A DNA stretch of 64,000 nt, from NCBI RefSeq assembly GCF_030680395.1, contig NZ_JAUXVR010000036.1:1-64000 (forward strand), given 5' to 3'. Below are positions 18,080 through 26,861 of the stretch, one piece after another. The notes under the pieces were generated by a model. That model did no database searches, was not told the DNA's origin, and saw only the letters and a program-made list of their open reading frames with translations. The translations under genes and the position numbers were made by a program. The stretch comes from Methylobacter sp. GTDB taxonomy: Bacteria; Pseudomonadota; Gammaproteobacteria; Methylococcales; Methylomonadaceae. Each line of letters starts with the position of its first letter. The first letter of the stretch is position 1.

Positions 18080-18378
18080 ACTGGCACCATTGGGAACATG
18101 GCGTTTTAACACTGAATCTCCATGTTCAGCCCAAGGCCAGCAAGGATGAATGGGCGGGATTGCACGGCGAACGGCTGAAGCTGAGAATCAAGGCTGCACC
18201 GATCGACGGCAAAGCCAATCAGCATCTGATTGCATTTATAGCCAATGAGTTTGCGGTCAGCAAGTCGGCCTGCAAGCTCATTTCGGGCGAATCCGGCCGG
18301 GAAAAGCGTATCGCCATCAGCTCGCCGAAAAAACTCCCTTCCCTGCCCGACTCTCTGCACTTCGATATTTCTTTGTAA
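18076..18378 (+). CDS. yggU: YggU/DUF167 family protein
   Basis: A small protein of about 100 residues of the DUF167/YggU family (LNLHVQPKAS, LKLRIKAAPIDGKAN, SGESGREKRI). The frame is open further upstream inside yggT, but that part is not homologous to the family. The TTG at 18076, overlapping the yggT stop as TTGA, gives the normal family length and the usual residues before the first strand. A TTG start is inferred from this fit, since no strong ribosome binding site is visible. Function is unknown; the linkage proC-yggT-yggU is widely conserved. Confidence 0.88.
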   Translation: MNWHHWEHGVLTLNLHVQPKASKDEWAGLHGERLKLRIKAAPIDGKANQHLIAFIANEFAVSKSACKLISGESGREKRIAISSPKKLPSLPDSLHFDISL

Positions 18379-18525
18379 CGGTTGCGTTTTGCATGAATAC
18401 GAGAGGGCTCAAGACTAAAGAACAGTTTGTTTTTTCGCCTTGCGCCTTTTGCCCTTCGCCTACTCTTCAGTATCTGCTATCTTTGCAATATAATTTATTT
18501 TTCTTGGAAAAATCACACATCAGCC

Positions 18526-19518
18526 ATGCAAACACGTACTTTCTCAGTCAGTTTTTTTCTAGTTTGTTTCCTATGTCTAAGCAGCCAGTCCGTGTTTGCC
18601 AAAAAGATGTACCGGTGGGTCAATGAGAATGGCGAAACCATTTTCTCCGACCAGGTCCCGCCGGAACAGTCTCAATTGCGCCGGGAATCGCTAAACGAAA
18701 AAGGCCGGGTTGTTGAAGTCACCGAAAAAGAAAAAACCAAAGAGCAGCAGGCTGTCGATAACCGGTTGAACGCCCTGAAAAAAGCCCAGGAAAAAATCAT
18801 CGCCCAGCAAGCGGCTAACGACAAGGTGCTGCTCAGTACTTTCCGTAATGTGGATGACATGCAAGCGAGCCTTTACGCAACCTTGCAGTCTTTGGATGCA
18901 CAGCGCAATGTGGCTCAGGGCAATTTAAAACGCGTAGAAGACCAACTGGAATCGCAACAAAAGAAAGCTGCGGAACTCGAACGTAACGGCAAAAAAGTTC
19001 CAAAAATTTTGCTGGACGAAATCAAGCAAACAGAAGAACAGATACAAGTCGCTTATGCCGAAATAAACAAACAAATCGAAAAAAAGAATCGGGCCAAGGC
19101 CGAATTTGAGGCTAACATTGAGCGCTTTAAATTCTTAACGCAGGACAATACAGATCCATCGAAAGCGACCGATAAGGCTGCACAAACGAATATCGCCGAT
19201 GAGATCGGCCTGTATGCCTGCGAAACCGATGCGCTTTGCGCCAAGGCTTGGGCAAGCGCACATGAGTTTATCAAAGCCAACGCGACTACACCGATTGATA
19301 CCGATACCGACAAACTGATTATGGGCCGCACGCCTGGAACCGATAGCGACCTGAGCTTGTCGGTCTCAAAACTGGAGGATGAAAACAAAAAGCAGCAACT
19401 TTTTCTCGATATCCATTGTCGTGAATCATCGCTGGGCACCGAGCTCTGCGCCAGCCAGAAAGCGCGCGATATAAGGTCGGCGTTCAAGCCGTTTATTGAG
19501 GCTGGAATTGCTAAATAA
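18526..19518 (+). CDS. Secreted DUF4124 coiled-coil protein
   Basis: A 330-residue protein with a signal peptide (FFLVCFLCLSSQSVFA, cleavage about residue 25), then a DUF4124 motif (MYRWVNENGETIFSDQVPP) typical of periplasmic proteins of gammaproteobacteria. A long Lys/Glu/Gln-rich coiled coil follows (about residues 60-210) and then a Cys-containing C-terminal part (YACETD, IHCRESS, ELCAS). I chose ATG 18526 because it directly precedes the signal peptide; the upstream in-frame ATG at 18427 adds residues that spoil it. The envelope location is confident, the function unknown. Confidence 0.8.
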   Translation: MQTRTFSVSFFLVCFLCLSSQSVFAKKMYRWVNENGETIFSDQVPPEQSQLRRESLNEKGRVVEVTEKEKTKEQQAVDNRLNALKKAQEKIIAQQAANDKVLLSTFRNVDDMQASLYATLQSLDAQRNVAQGNLKRVEDQLESQQKKAAELERNGKKVPKILLDEIKQTEEQIQVAYAEINKQIEKKNRAKAEFEANIERFKFLTQDNTDPSKATDKAAQTNIADEIGLYACETDALCAKAWASAHEFIKANATTPIDTDTDKLIMGRTPGTDSDLSLSVSKLEDENKKQQLFLDIHCRESSLGTELCASQKARDIRSAFKPFIEAGIAK

Positions 19519-19584
19519 CGGCTATTCGCAACAGTCATATCCACTACCGATGGTTGCATACAGCTGCCGAGACACGAGTTTTTA

Positions 19585-19615
19585 GCCCTATAGACTATAG
19601 GGCGGGTAGTTTTTT
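19585..19615 (+). terminator. Probable terminator after the DUF4124 gene
   Basis: A perfect 9+9 palindrome GCCCTATAG-A-CTATAGGGC (19585-19603) can fold with a loop of about five bases. GGGTAG and a run of six T residues follow. The stem-to-T distance is slightly long for a textbook intrinsic terminator. Confidence 0.5.
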
Positions 19616-19696
19616 GCCCACCATTACAAGACCCAAAACAGGTTCATCAATACTGCAGAAAAGCGTCGCGCCCCCTTTTCTTACAGCCTTCTATAA

Positions 19697-19724
19697 TTGA
19701 TTTTAAAAAACTTAGTGCTATTAT
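19697..19724 (+). promoter_or_regulatory. Candidate sigma-70 promoter
   Basis: TTGATT (19697-19702) and TATTAT (19719-19724) are separated by 16 bases and lie about 110 bases before the ATG at 19834. Both hexamers match the consensus at four to five positions. This is a pattern match only. Confidence 0.4.
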
Positions 19725-19833
19725 TTCATTACTTCTTTGAGGGCTTTTCTTGACAAAAATAAATAGCTCTTCAAAGGAGTCTTTTACTGCTCAAGAAATT
19801 AATTTTAGATCACCCATACCACAGGAAGGCATT

Positions 19834-20799
19834 ATGGAAAACACTTCAGGCCAAGGCAAAAAAGCAATCGTTCCAGCAGAAATTGACAACTGGAACTGGG
19901 GGGCCTTTTTATTAAACTGGATTTGGGGCATTGGTAATAACACTTTTATTGCCTTGCTGATGTTTGTTCCCTTTGTAAACTTCGTAATACCCTTTGTGCT
20001 CGGCGTAAAAGGCAGTGCATGGGCATGGAGAAACAAAGAATGGGAAAGCATTGATCACTTCAAGGCCGTCCAGAAAAAGTGGGCTCGCTGGACAGTCATT
20101 GTTTATTTGGGTTTTATCGTACTTTTTGCCGGTTTGTTTTTTATTACAATGTCATCAATTAAAGATTCGGACGTGTTCAAATTAGCCGAATCCCAATTTG
20201 AGAGCAGCCGGCAAGCATCAGACCTAATCGGCTTACCTTTTTTTACAGGCTTGCCGTCCGGGAGCATAGAAATTTCAGAACCTAGCGGTAAAGCAACCGT
20301 TTCCTTTAGCGTAGAAGGCTCCAAAGGTAAGGGAACTGTGTATTTTGATGCCGTAAAAGAATTGGGACAATGGCAAATAAACAGCCTTGTCCTTGAAGAA
20401 GAAATTTCGGGCAAACGGATAGATATTGATCAGCACACTACATCGGCACCTACGGAGGAAGCCGTTGCGCCTACATCTCCGGTATCTGTTGAGAAAACCG
20501 ACACGCCTTCTGAAACAGTCGTTATAGCCGCTGTGGCAAAAGTCGGTACTGTCCAAGCCAAAGCAGGTGTGCGCAAGCCTACGGGGGATGTTAATGAATT
20601 TTGGGATAATTTTAGCTGGGATGAGCTGTCCGCTGATGAGAAAAAACTTTGGGCTGTTTTAGGCTGGAATGGCAGAGTCTGGGGGTCTGAAACTGAATCC
20701 CCTGCTTCTGACGGTACTTCGTGGGATAAATTAAGCAAAGAAGAGCAAGCGGCTTTAACTTCTTTAGGCTATGTTAAAAAATCGTGGAATAAGGAATAG
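19834..20799 (+). CDS. Membrane protein with Coa1-like domain and C-terminal W-LGY repeats
   Basis: A 321-residue protein. The N-terminal part has NWNWGAFLLNWIWGIGN and hydrophobic helices (about residues 18-60 and 85-110), a pattern of small inner membrane proteins. Residues about 125-220 resemble the cytochrome oxidase assembly protein Coa1 fold (GKATVSFSVEGSKGKG, GQWQINSLVLE). A Pro/Thr-rich linker leads to two copies of a short motif, WDELSADEKKLWAVLGW and WDKLSKEEQAALTSLGY, each with a further Trp. The ATG at 19834 was chosen because AGGAAGG lies at correct spacing; the longer TTG start at 19750 has none. The Coa1 similarity is moderate and no function is claimed. Confidence 0.75.
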   Translation: MENTSGQGKKAIVPAEIDNWNWGAFLLNWIWGIGNNTFIALLMFVPFVNFVIPFVLGVKGSAWAWRNKEWESIDHFKAVQKKWARWTVIVYLGFIVLFAGLFFITMSSIKDSDVFKLAESQFESSRQASDLIGLPFFTGLPSGSIEISEPSGKATVSFSVEGSKGKGTVYFDAVKELGQWQINSLVLEEEISGKRIDIDQHTTSAPTEEAVAPTSPVSVEKTDTPSETVVIAAVAKVGTVQAKAGVRKPTGDVNEFWDNFSWDELSADEKKLWAVLGWNGRVWGSETESPASDGTSWDKLSKEEQAALTSLGYVKKSWNKE

Positions 20800-20860
20800 C
20801 GTTTGTACTAAACACTTAACAAAGCAAGAAAAGCCGGGAATCAATATTTTTTATCATAAA

Positions 20861-20892
20861 GCTTGTTTTGGGCATCCGAACCCAAAACAAGC
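20861..20892 (+). terminator. Perfect 12-bp stem hairpin
   Basis: GCTTGTTTTGGG (20861-20872) and CCCAAAACAAGC (20881-20892) pair perfectly around an eight-base loop, 60 bases after the Coa1-like gene. No T-run follows, so termination by this hairpin alone is uncertain. A weaker inverted pair (AAGGCCTGTG and CACAAGCCTT) lies just downstream at about 20910-20955. Confidence 0.5.
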
Positions 20893-21032
20893 GTACAAAT
20901 CAAACAATTAAGGCCTGTGCTTTACGACTTAAAACACTCGATGAAAACACAAGCCTTATCGCTTCCGGGGACATTCGACGTCGACCTCTCGCCGCCCCCG
21001 CTTTCGGCAATATCTGGATGGGCAATTAACGA

Positions 21033-21401
21033 TCAGTCGAAAGTGGCTGACGACTCGCCGCTTTTCTTGTTCCAGCGGATGGTGATTTTTTCTTCCTCAC
21101 AAAGGTCAATATCGGTCCATTCCACTTCTTCTTTATCGTCATAAATAACTTTTAAGTCATATTTGCAGATTTCATTGGCACTGTGAAATTTTATCTTAGC
21201 GTTTTCACCATCACCTAAAACATCCTGACCCAATACATCGTCTAACCAGTCATTCGTAGAGTGAGGGGAAACATAGACTTCATCAATGGTGTAACCCGTC
21301 TTGTTGACCAAGGTGAAATCTTGTTTTGCCTCGGCCAAGACGACACTGCTTGCTGCCGAAATTGCCATGGCTGTTATACCGACTAAAAACCATTTTTTCA
21401 T
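21033..21401 (-). CDS. Small exported protein of unknown function
   Basis: A 122-residue protein with a clear signal peptide (KKWFLVGITAMAISAASSVVLA, cleaved at about residue 23). The mature part begins with FTLVNKTGYTIDEVYVSPHS and contains NDWLDDVLGQDVL, CKYDLKV and a DIDLCEEEKITIRW strand, with two cysteines that could form a disulphide. I recall similar short secreted proteins in proteobacteria but no function for them. It is predicted to be a beta-rich periplasmic or extracellular protein. It stands alone, transcribed leftward, convergent with the Coa1-like gene. Confidence 0.75.
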   Translation of the reverse strand: MKKWFLVGITAMAISAASSVVLAEAKQDFTLVNKTGYTIDEVYVSPHSTNDWLDDVLGQDVLGDGENAKIKFHSANEICKYDLKVIYDDKEEVEWTDIDLCEEEKITIRWNKKSGESSATFD

Positions 21402-21708
21402 ATTAATCTCTCTGTAATATTAATTAAAATTTCCGTGCTGTGCGTAAAACCGCTAAGCGTTATGATTCTTTTATTATTGTCCATTTTGCCGGCTTGCCGT
21501 TTGGACGAAAGTAGTTTCAATTAAACACAACATTTTGTAAAGATTTAACGCTGTAGACTCAAAAATCGCCTGGCTTTAAAGACTGGAACATAGTCTCAAG
21601 ACACGCTGAGGCAGGAAGCGCGTCGCTATTTGTATTAATGAGCTTTACTGCCCGAAGCTCATGCTCCTGCATCCATGCAGTCATTCGTGGTGAAAATCCC
21701 GTGACAAA
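21402..21708. other. Intergenic region with a repeat fragment
   Basis: About 307 bases between two leftward genes. The right part (21645-21695) carries a copy of the degenerate TGCTCCTGCAT..ATGCAGTC palindrome also found before dnaG and metF. The left part is AT-rich and should hold the promoter of the small exported protein. No gene is recognised. Confidence 0.5.
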
Positions 21709-22611
<903 letters not shown>

Positions 22612-22633
22612 TTACTTAAAAATCAAAAGATTA

Positions 22634-22687
22634 CCACCACGAAGACACGAAGATTTATCTCTTCGTGTCTTCGTGTCTTCGTGGTGG
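22634..22687. repeat. Palindromic repeat, CCACGAAG family, copy 1
   Basis: A perfect 19-bp inverted repeat, CCACCACGAAGACACGAAG (22634-22652) and its complement (22669-22687), between pyrC' and argB. The stem also contains the direct repeat CACGAAG. The same element recurs at 55893-55947 and, interrupted, at 54678-54842. Confidence 0.85.
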
Positions 22688-22698
22688 ATAAAAGGATT

Positions 22699-23973
22699 CT
22701 ATAGCCGGTGAATAATCTTGCCTGCCTGCAAGGTATGGGTTACCCGCCCTTTCAGGGTTTGCCCCCAAAACGGCGTGTTAACGCCCTGGCTTTTCCAGTT
22801 TTCCGAATTAACCTGCCAGTCGAGCTCGGGGTCGAAAATACACACATCGGCTGCAAAACCCGGCGTTAACGCACCGCTTTCTATACGCAGAACCCGCGCC
22901 GGATTTGCGCTTAAGCAGGCGATACCCTGTTCCAGCGTGATGGCATGTTGCGTGACCAGCTTGAGCATTAACGGCAACAGGGTTTCCAACGATGACATCC
23001 CCGGCTCCGTCTCCGGGAACGCGCCCAGCTTGGCGTCCAGGTCATGCGGCTGATGGTCGGAACAGATGCTGTTAAGGGTGCTGCCGGCCAGGCCTTTTCT
23101 TAAATACTGTTTATCCGCTTCGGTACGTAATGGCGGTAATACATGATAGGCACTGTCAAAAGGCGTCATGTCATTTTCAGTCAGATGCAGCTGATGAATG
23201 GCGACATCGGCGCTGACCTTCAAGCCGTATTTTTTGGCTTGGTGGATTTTAATCACCGAACGCTTGCAGCTTAACTGGCCAAAATGCACGCGGCAGCCGG
23301 TCAGTTCAGCCAGCTCCAGACATTGCGCCAGGGCGATGGTTTCGGCCGCTTCCGGCGTGCTGGGCAAGCCGTAGCGGGTGGCGACTGCACCTTCATGAGC
23401 GCAACCGTTATTGCTGAGCCAAAAATCATTGGGCCGGAACATCATTAATAAATCATGGCTGGCCGCATATTCCATGGCCCGTCTTAATATCAGCAGATTC
23501 TTCACCGGCTGATTGGCATTACCGACGGCAATGCAGCCCGCCTGTTTAAGCGACAACATGGAACTCAGTTCCGTGCCTTCCAGTTTCTGGGTGAGTCCGC
23601 CGACTGCATAGATTTGAGGGTAGTCGGCTTTTTCCGCCAGCTCCTTGATCAGCTCGACAACGGCAGTCGTATCGATGACCGGTGCGGTATCCGGTTGCAG
23701 GCACAGAGTGGTGACTCCGGCTGCGGCTGCGGCAATCACTTCGCTTTTAAATGTCGCTTTGCGGCTGTGCCCCATATCCCGCAAGCGGGTGCTTAAATCG
23801 ATAAAACCGGGGCAGACGATTTGACGGCTGGCATCAATGACGGTATCCGGCTTGAAACCGGCCGGTTCGTCAGTCACCGAAACAATCTTGCCGTCTGCGA
23901 TATAAACGGAACCGACGCGGTCGATGTCGTTAGCCGGATCAATGATTCTTCCGTGGTCTATGCGTAACATCAT
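22699..23973 (-). CDS. pyrC': Dihydroorotase-like protein, probably inactive (PyrC')
   Basis: A 424-residue amidohydrolase-fold protein of the dihydroorotase class I type. The N-terminal zinc motif, normally DxHxH, reads DLSTRL just after CPGFI, so both metal-binding histidines are lost. Pseudomonas and relatives encode the same non-catalytic PyrC', which assembles with aspartate transcarbamoylase (PyrB) into a large dodecamer and is needed for its stability. An active pyrC must be elsewhere. The start overlaps the pyrB stop by ATGA. The gene begins in the operon pyrR-pyrB-pyrC'. The identification and loss of ligands are clear from sequence. Confidence 0.9.
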   Translation of the reverse strand: MMLRIDHGRIIDPANDIDRVGSVYIADGKIVSVTDEPAGFKPDTVIDASRQIVCPGFIDLSTRLRDMGHSRKATFKSEVIAAAAAGVTTLCLQPDTAPVIDTTAVVELIKELAEKADYPQIYAVGGLTQKLEGTELSSMLSLKQAGCIAVGNANQPVKNLLILRRAMEYAASHDLLMMFRPNDFWLSNNGCAHEGAVATRYGLPSTPEAAETIALAQCLELAELTGCRVHFGQLSCKRSVIKIHQAKKYGLKVSADVAIHQLHLTENDMTPFDSAYHVLPPLRTEADKQYLRKGLAGSTLNSICSDHQPHDLDAKLGAFPETEPGMSSLETLLPLMLKLVTQHAITLEQGIACLSANPARVLRIESGALTPGFAADVCIFDPELDWQVNSENWKSQGVNTPFWGQTLKGRVTHTLQAGKIIHRL

Positions 23974-25025
23974 GCTACCCCCTTATCGCCAAGGATGGTG
24001 TGTATGCCACTAGCCGGTAGGGAATCGGCGTGGCGATCGGCATGGACAGCCGCAAACCTGCCGGGAGCAGGTGCGGTCGCTTGCATGGCCATCGCCATGA
24101 CCGCCATGCGCACGGCGATGCCGTTGCTGACTTGCTTGAGTATCACTGACTGCGGACCGTCCGCGACTTTGGAATCGATTTCCACGCCCCGGTTGATAGG
24201 GCCGGGATGCATGACGATGGCGTCGGGTTTGGCGATTTTCAATTTTTCTTCGGTCAGTCCGAAACATTTGAAATACTCGCTCTCGCTGGGCAGTAACGCC
24301 GAACTCATGCGTTCTTTCTGCAAGCGCAGCATCATGACCACATCAATATCTTTAAGCCCTTCGGTCAAATTATGCGACACGCTTACGCCTAAGCTTTCCA
24401 CATGCGCGGGCAGCAAGGTTTTGGGGGCAATCACCCTGACTTCAGCCGCACCCAAGGTGTTTAAGGCCTGGATCTCAGAGCGCGCCACCCTGGAATGCAG
24501 TATGTCGCCGATAATGGCCACTCTCAGGCTGGAAAAATCCGGCTTGAGCTGGCGTATGGTGAACATGTCCAGCATGGCTTGGGTCGGATGGGCGTGCTGT
24601 CCGTCGCCGGCATTGATAACGCTGATATGCGGCGCGGTCTGTTGGGCGATAAAGTGCGCCGCGCCGCTGATTGCATGGCGCACCACAAACATATCGACAA
24701 ACATGGCTTCCAGGTTGCGTATGGTGTCGAGCAGGCTTTCGCCTTTTGAGGTGGCCGAGGTGGCGATATTCATATTGATCACATCGGCGGACAGGCGCGT
24801 TGCCGCCAATTCGAAGGTCGTCCGGGTACGGGTGCTGTTTTCGAAAAACAAATTGACAATGGTTTTGCCGCGCAGCAGCGGAACTTTTTTAACCTGATGC
24901 TCGGACATACCGGCGAACGACTCGGCGGTATCGAGAATTTCCGTCAATAAGCTCTTGCTTAGGCCTTCGATGGTCAGAAAGTGTTTAAGCTTGCCTTCCG
25001 CATTTAATTGCAGGTTATCAGTCAT
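23970..25025 (-). CDS. pyrB: Aspartate carbamoyltransferase with repeat-derived C-terminus
   Basis: The catalytic subunit of aspartate transcarbamoylase, 351 residues, condensing carbamoyl phosphate and aspartate in pyrimidine synthesis. The carbamoyl phosphate loop STRTRTTFE is at residues 64-72; HPGPINRG lies in the second domain. The normal fold ends at about [10 protein letters not shown]. The last 36 residues come from an inserted palindromic repeat (APAPGRFAA, then HTILGDK), lengthening the protein beyond the roughly 334-residue Pseudomonas form. The overlap with pyrC' (ATGA) is still present after the insertion. PyrR lies 3 bp upstream. Function should be intact because the added tail follows the core fold. 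Confidence 0.95.
   Translation of the reverse strand: MTDNLQLNAEGKLKHFLTIEGLSKSLLTEILDTAESFAGMSEHQVKKVPLLRGKTIVNLFFENSTRTRTTFELAATRLSADVINMNIATSATSKGESLLDTIRNLEAMFVDMFVVRHAISGAAHFIAQQTAPHISVINAGDGQHAHPTQAMLDMFTIRQLKPDFSSLRVAIIGDILHSRVARSEIQALNTLGAAEVRVIAPKTLLPAHVESLGVSVSHNLTEGLKDIDVVMMLRLQKERMSSALLPSESEYFKCFGLTEEKLKIAKPDAIVMHPGPINRGVEIDSKVADGPQSVILKQVSNGIAVRMAVMAMAMQATAPAPGRFAAVHADRHADSLPASGIHTILGDKGVA
23984..24077. repeat. 51-bp palindromic element, expanded copy inside pyrB 3' end
   Basis: It starts with TATCGCCAAGGATGGTGTGT and ends with CCTGCCGGGAGCAGGTGCGG. The copy is 94 bp: relative to the 51-bp form at 27742-27792, about 43 bp are inserted after TATGCC. The right part forms the hairpin ACCTGC-CGGGA-GCAGGT. 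The element is read through by pyrB and supplies its C-terminus. Confidence 0.85.
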
Positions 25026-25028
25026 TGC

Positions 25029-25535
25029 TTATGCCACCGCGTCAATGGTTTCCAGATGAACGGCCAAGGGTTCCGGCCCGGTCAGTTTGATCCGCTGATT
25101 GGCATTTAAGGTGATCCTCGTGCCAACGCAATCAGGGTTAAGCGGGATTTGTCTACCGTCGCGCTCTATCAACACTGCCAAAACGATCTGGTTCGGCCTG
25201 CCGTAATCGAAAATTTCATTCATTGCCGCGCGTATCGTTCTGCCGGTATAAAAAACGTCATCGATCAGAATAATGTCGCGACCTTCAATGTGAGTCGGCA
25301 ACTGGCTGGGCTTTACATTGGGATTGACGCCGATTTGCGAAAAGTCGTCCCGGTAAAATGAAATATCCAGCAGCCCCAAAGGTTCGCTGATATTTAATCG
25401 CCGGTGCATTTGCTCGGCAATCCACACGCCGCCGGTACGAATGCCTATCATCAACGGATTAACCAGCTGCCGCTCGTCGATAATGCGTTTTAGCTCGGCT
25501 TCCAGGTTATTTAATAATTCGGGAATCTTTAACAC
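25029..25535 (-). CDS. pyrR: PyrR-type pyrimidine regulator / uracil phosphoribosyltransferase
   Basis: A 168-residue type I phosphoribosyltransferase with the PRPP-binding motif LIDDVFYTGRT and family signature IGIRTGG. In Gram-positives PyrR is an RNA-binding attenuator; in Pseudomonas-type operons the pyrR gene sits before pyrB and has been linked to expression of the operon and weak uracil phosphoribosyltransferase activity. It is flanked by yqgF (one base gap) and pyrB (3 bp gap), so it is cotranscribed. No PyrR-binding attenuator structure was recognised in the short gaps. Confidence 0.93.
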   Translation of the reverse strand: MLKIPELLNNLEAELKRIIDERQLVNPLMIGIRTGGVWIAEQMHRRLNISEPLGLLDISFYRDDFSQIGVNPNVKPSQLPTHIEGRDIILIDDVFYTGRTIRAAMNEIFDYGRPNQIVLAVLIERDGRQIPLNPDCVGTRITLNANQRIKLTGPEPLAVHLETIDAVA

Positions 25536-25994
25536 TTAATAGTCCTTTCTGGTACGGTCGTTTAGCCAGGTTTGCAAGATAAGCTGTGCGGCGAGTTGGT
25601 CTTGCACTTCCCAGAGTTTATTTGCACTGACACTGACTTCATCAAATAGCATTTGCTTGGCTTCAAATGTCGACAGGGTCTCATCCTGCTGAAAAACCGG
25701 CAGTTGATAACGCCCTTCCAGCTGCCTGCAAAATTTTAACATGCGTGGTGTTACAGGGTTATCCGAGCCGTCGGCCTGCTTTGATATGCCGACCACCAAA
25801 CCGGCCGGACGCCATTCCTGTATCAGCTTGCCGATTATGTCCCAATTGGGGTTTTGATTGATCGAACGAATGGTTTGTAGCGGACTTGCGGTAGCGGTGG
25901 TTGTTTGACCGACGGCCGTACCTATCTTTTTAGTGCCAAAATCAAAACCCAGATAGGTATCGGCATTGACTTTGGCTAGTAATGGGTCTTGCAT
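25536..25994 (-). CDS. ruvX: YqgF/RuvX Holliday junction resolvase-like nuclease
   Basis: A 152-residue protein of the YqgF family, RNase H-like fold. The first acidic motif GFDFGTKKIGTAVG is near residue 17 and a later QDETLSTFEA contains the conserved Glu. YqgF acts in processing of the 16S rRNA 5' end and may resolve DNA junctions. It is conserved next to algH and pyrR in pseudomonads, as here. Start at 25994 is the ATG at the edge of two tandem palindromic repeats that fill the gap to algH; the repeats will lie in its leader. Confidence 0.92.
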   Translation of the reverse strand: MQDPLLAKVNADTYLGFDFGTKKIGTAVGQTTTATASPLQTIRSINQNPNWDIIGKLIQEWRPAGLVVGISKQADGSDNPVTPRMLKFCRQLEGRYQLPVFQQDETLSTFEAKQMLFDEVSVSANKLWEVQDQLAAQLILQTWLNDRTRKDY

Positions 25995-26000
25995 AGTTTA

Positions 26001-26102
26001 TATCGCCAAGGATGGTGTGTATGCCGCAGACTTGTCTGGAACAAGTGCGGCGATCGTCAGGGACGGTGTGTATGCTGAAAACCTGCCGGGAGCAGGTGCG
26101 GC
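26001..26102. repeat. Tandem pair of the 51-bp palindromic element
   Basis: Two copies lie head to tail between algH and yqgF: copy A at 26001-26051 (degenerate stem, ACTTGTCTGGAACAAGT) and copy B at 26052-26102 with the standard CCTGCCGGGAGCAGG core. Both carry the GGTGTGTATGC box. The spacing of 51 bp equals the element length, suggesting insertion of one copy into another or slippage. Confidence 0.85.
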
Positions 26103-26136
26103 GTCTGGTTTGTGTTCAATCGAATACGGCCTGGAA

Positions 26137-26700
26137 TCAGCCATGTCCTGCCGGAGCGGTCAACTGGTTAATATCAATGCCGATCTGGTCGGCTGCCGCG
26201 CTCCAGCGTAAATTGACCGGTGTATCAAACAAAACCCGTTTGCCGCAAGGCGTATTAAGCCATGAATTATCCATGATTTCTTTTTCCAATTGCCCGGCGC
26301 CCCAACCGGCATACCCTAAAGCCACCAGATACTGCTCCGGACCTTCGCCTGCGGCAATGGCTTCAAGCACGTCTCGGGACGTGGTCAGGGAAATGGTCTC
26401 TGAAACAGCCATGGTCGCATGCCAGTCTCCACCTGAAGTATGCACCACGAAGCCGCGCTCCTGTTGCACCGGGCCGCCTGCGAAAACGGGTGTTTCAGCT
26501 GCATCGGGCGAGGTGACTTTTATGTCCATCTGCTTGAAAATCTCGCCCAGCTTCATGTCCGTCGATCTGTTAATGACAATGCCTAATGCACCGTCTTCAT
26601 TGTGTTGACACAAATAGGCAACCGTATGAAAAAAGTTGAGATCCGCCAGATTGGGCATGGCGATAATAAACTGGTTGGTTAAGTAGGTAGCTTGGTTCAT
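26137..26700 (-). CDS. algH: AlgH/YqgE family (UPF0301) protein
   Basis: A 187-residue protein of the UPF0301 family. It carries the expected LTNQFIIAMP start, GALGIVINR, GGPVQQERGFVVH and a GWGAGQLE motif, ending TAPAGHG as in the family. In Pseudomonas AlgH was linked to alginate regulation; the biochemical role is unclear. I chose ATG 26700 (MNQATYL) rather than the ATG five codons upstream since it matches family N-termini. It sits in the gshB-tonB-algH-yqgF order conserved in pseudomonads. Confidence 0.93.
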   Translation of the reverse strand: MNQATYLTNQFIIAMPNLADLNFFHTVAYLCQHNEDGALGIVINRSTDMKLGEIFKQMDIKVTSPDAAETPVFAGGPVQQERGFVVHTSGGDWHATMAVSETISLTTSRDVLEAIAAGEGPEQYLVALGYAGWGAGQLEKEIMDNSWLNTPCGKRVLFDTPVNLRWSAAADQIGIDINQLTAPAGHG

Positions 26701-26861
26701 GGATATTAGTATCAAAGTTTATGATGACTTAAGCAAATGTTTATCGCGAGATGATATCTGATTCATCAGGAAATTCTCAGCTCGGGTAATCGCCGGTTGT
26801 TTGCCGGAAACGCCTGTTTTCACTGTCGCTAAAACCGGTTTATTCTGGCCTACGTTACTGT

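Larger units (their letters stand above)
19519..19833. other. Intergenic region with a palindrome and a likely promoter
   Basis: About 315 bases between two rightward genes. They contain the palindrome at 19585-19603 (GCCCTATAG/CTATAGGGC) followed by a T-rich run near 19610, which could end transcription of the DUF4124 gene, and the promoter-like hexamers at 19697-19724. No further coding sequence is recognised. Confidence 0.6.

Noticed and set aside
20863-21144. 93-codon open frame overlapping the hairpin and the secreted protein gene
   Set aside because: It begins inside the 12-bp-stem hairpin and runs antisense to the secreted protein; no coding signature.
23995-24897. 300-codon open frame antisense to pyrB
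   Set aside because: The pyrB reading has all active-site motifs, and the antisense reading has none.
26012-26608. 198-codon open frame antisense to algH
   Set aside because: It is a shadow of algH plus the palindromic repeats. The repeat copies keep several frames open.
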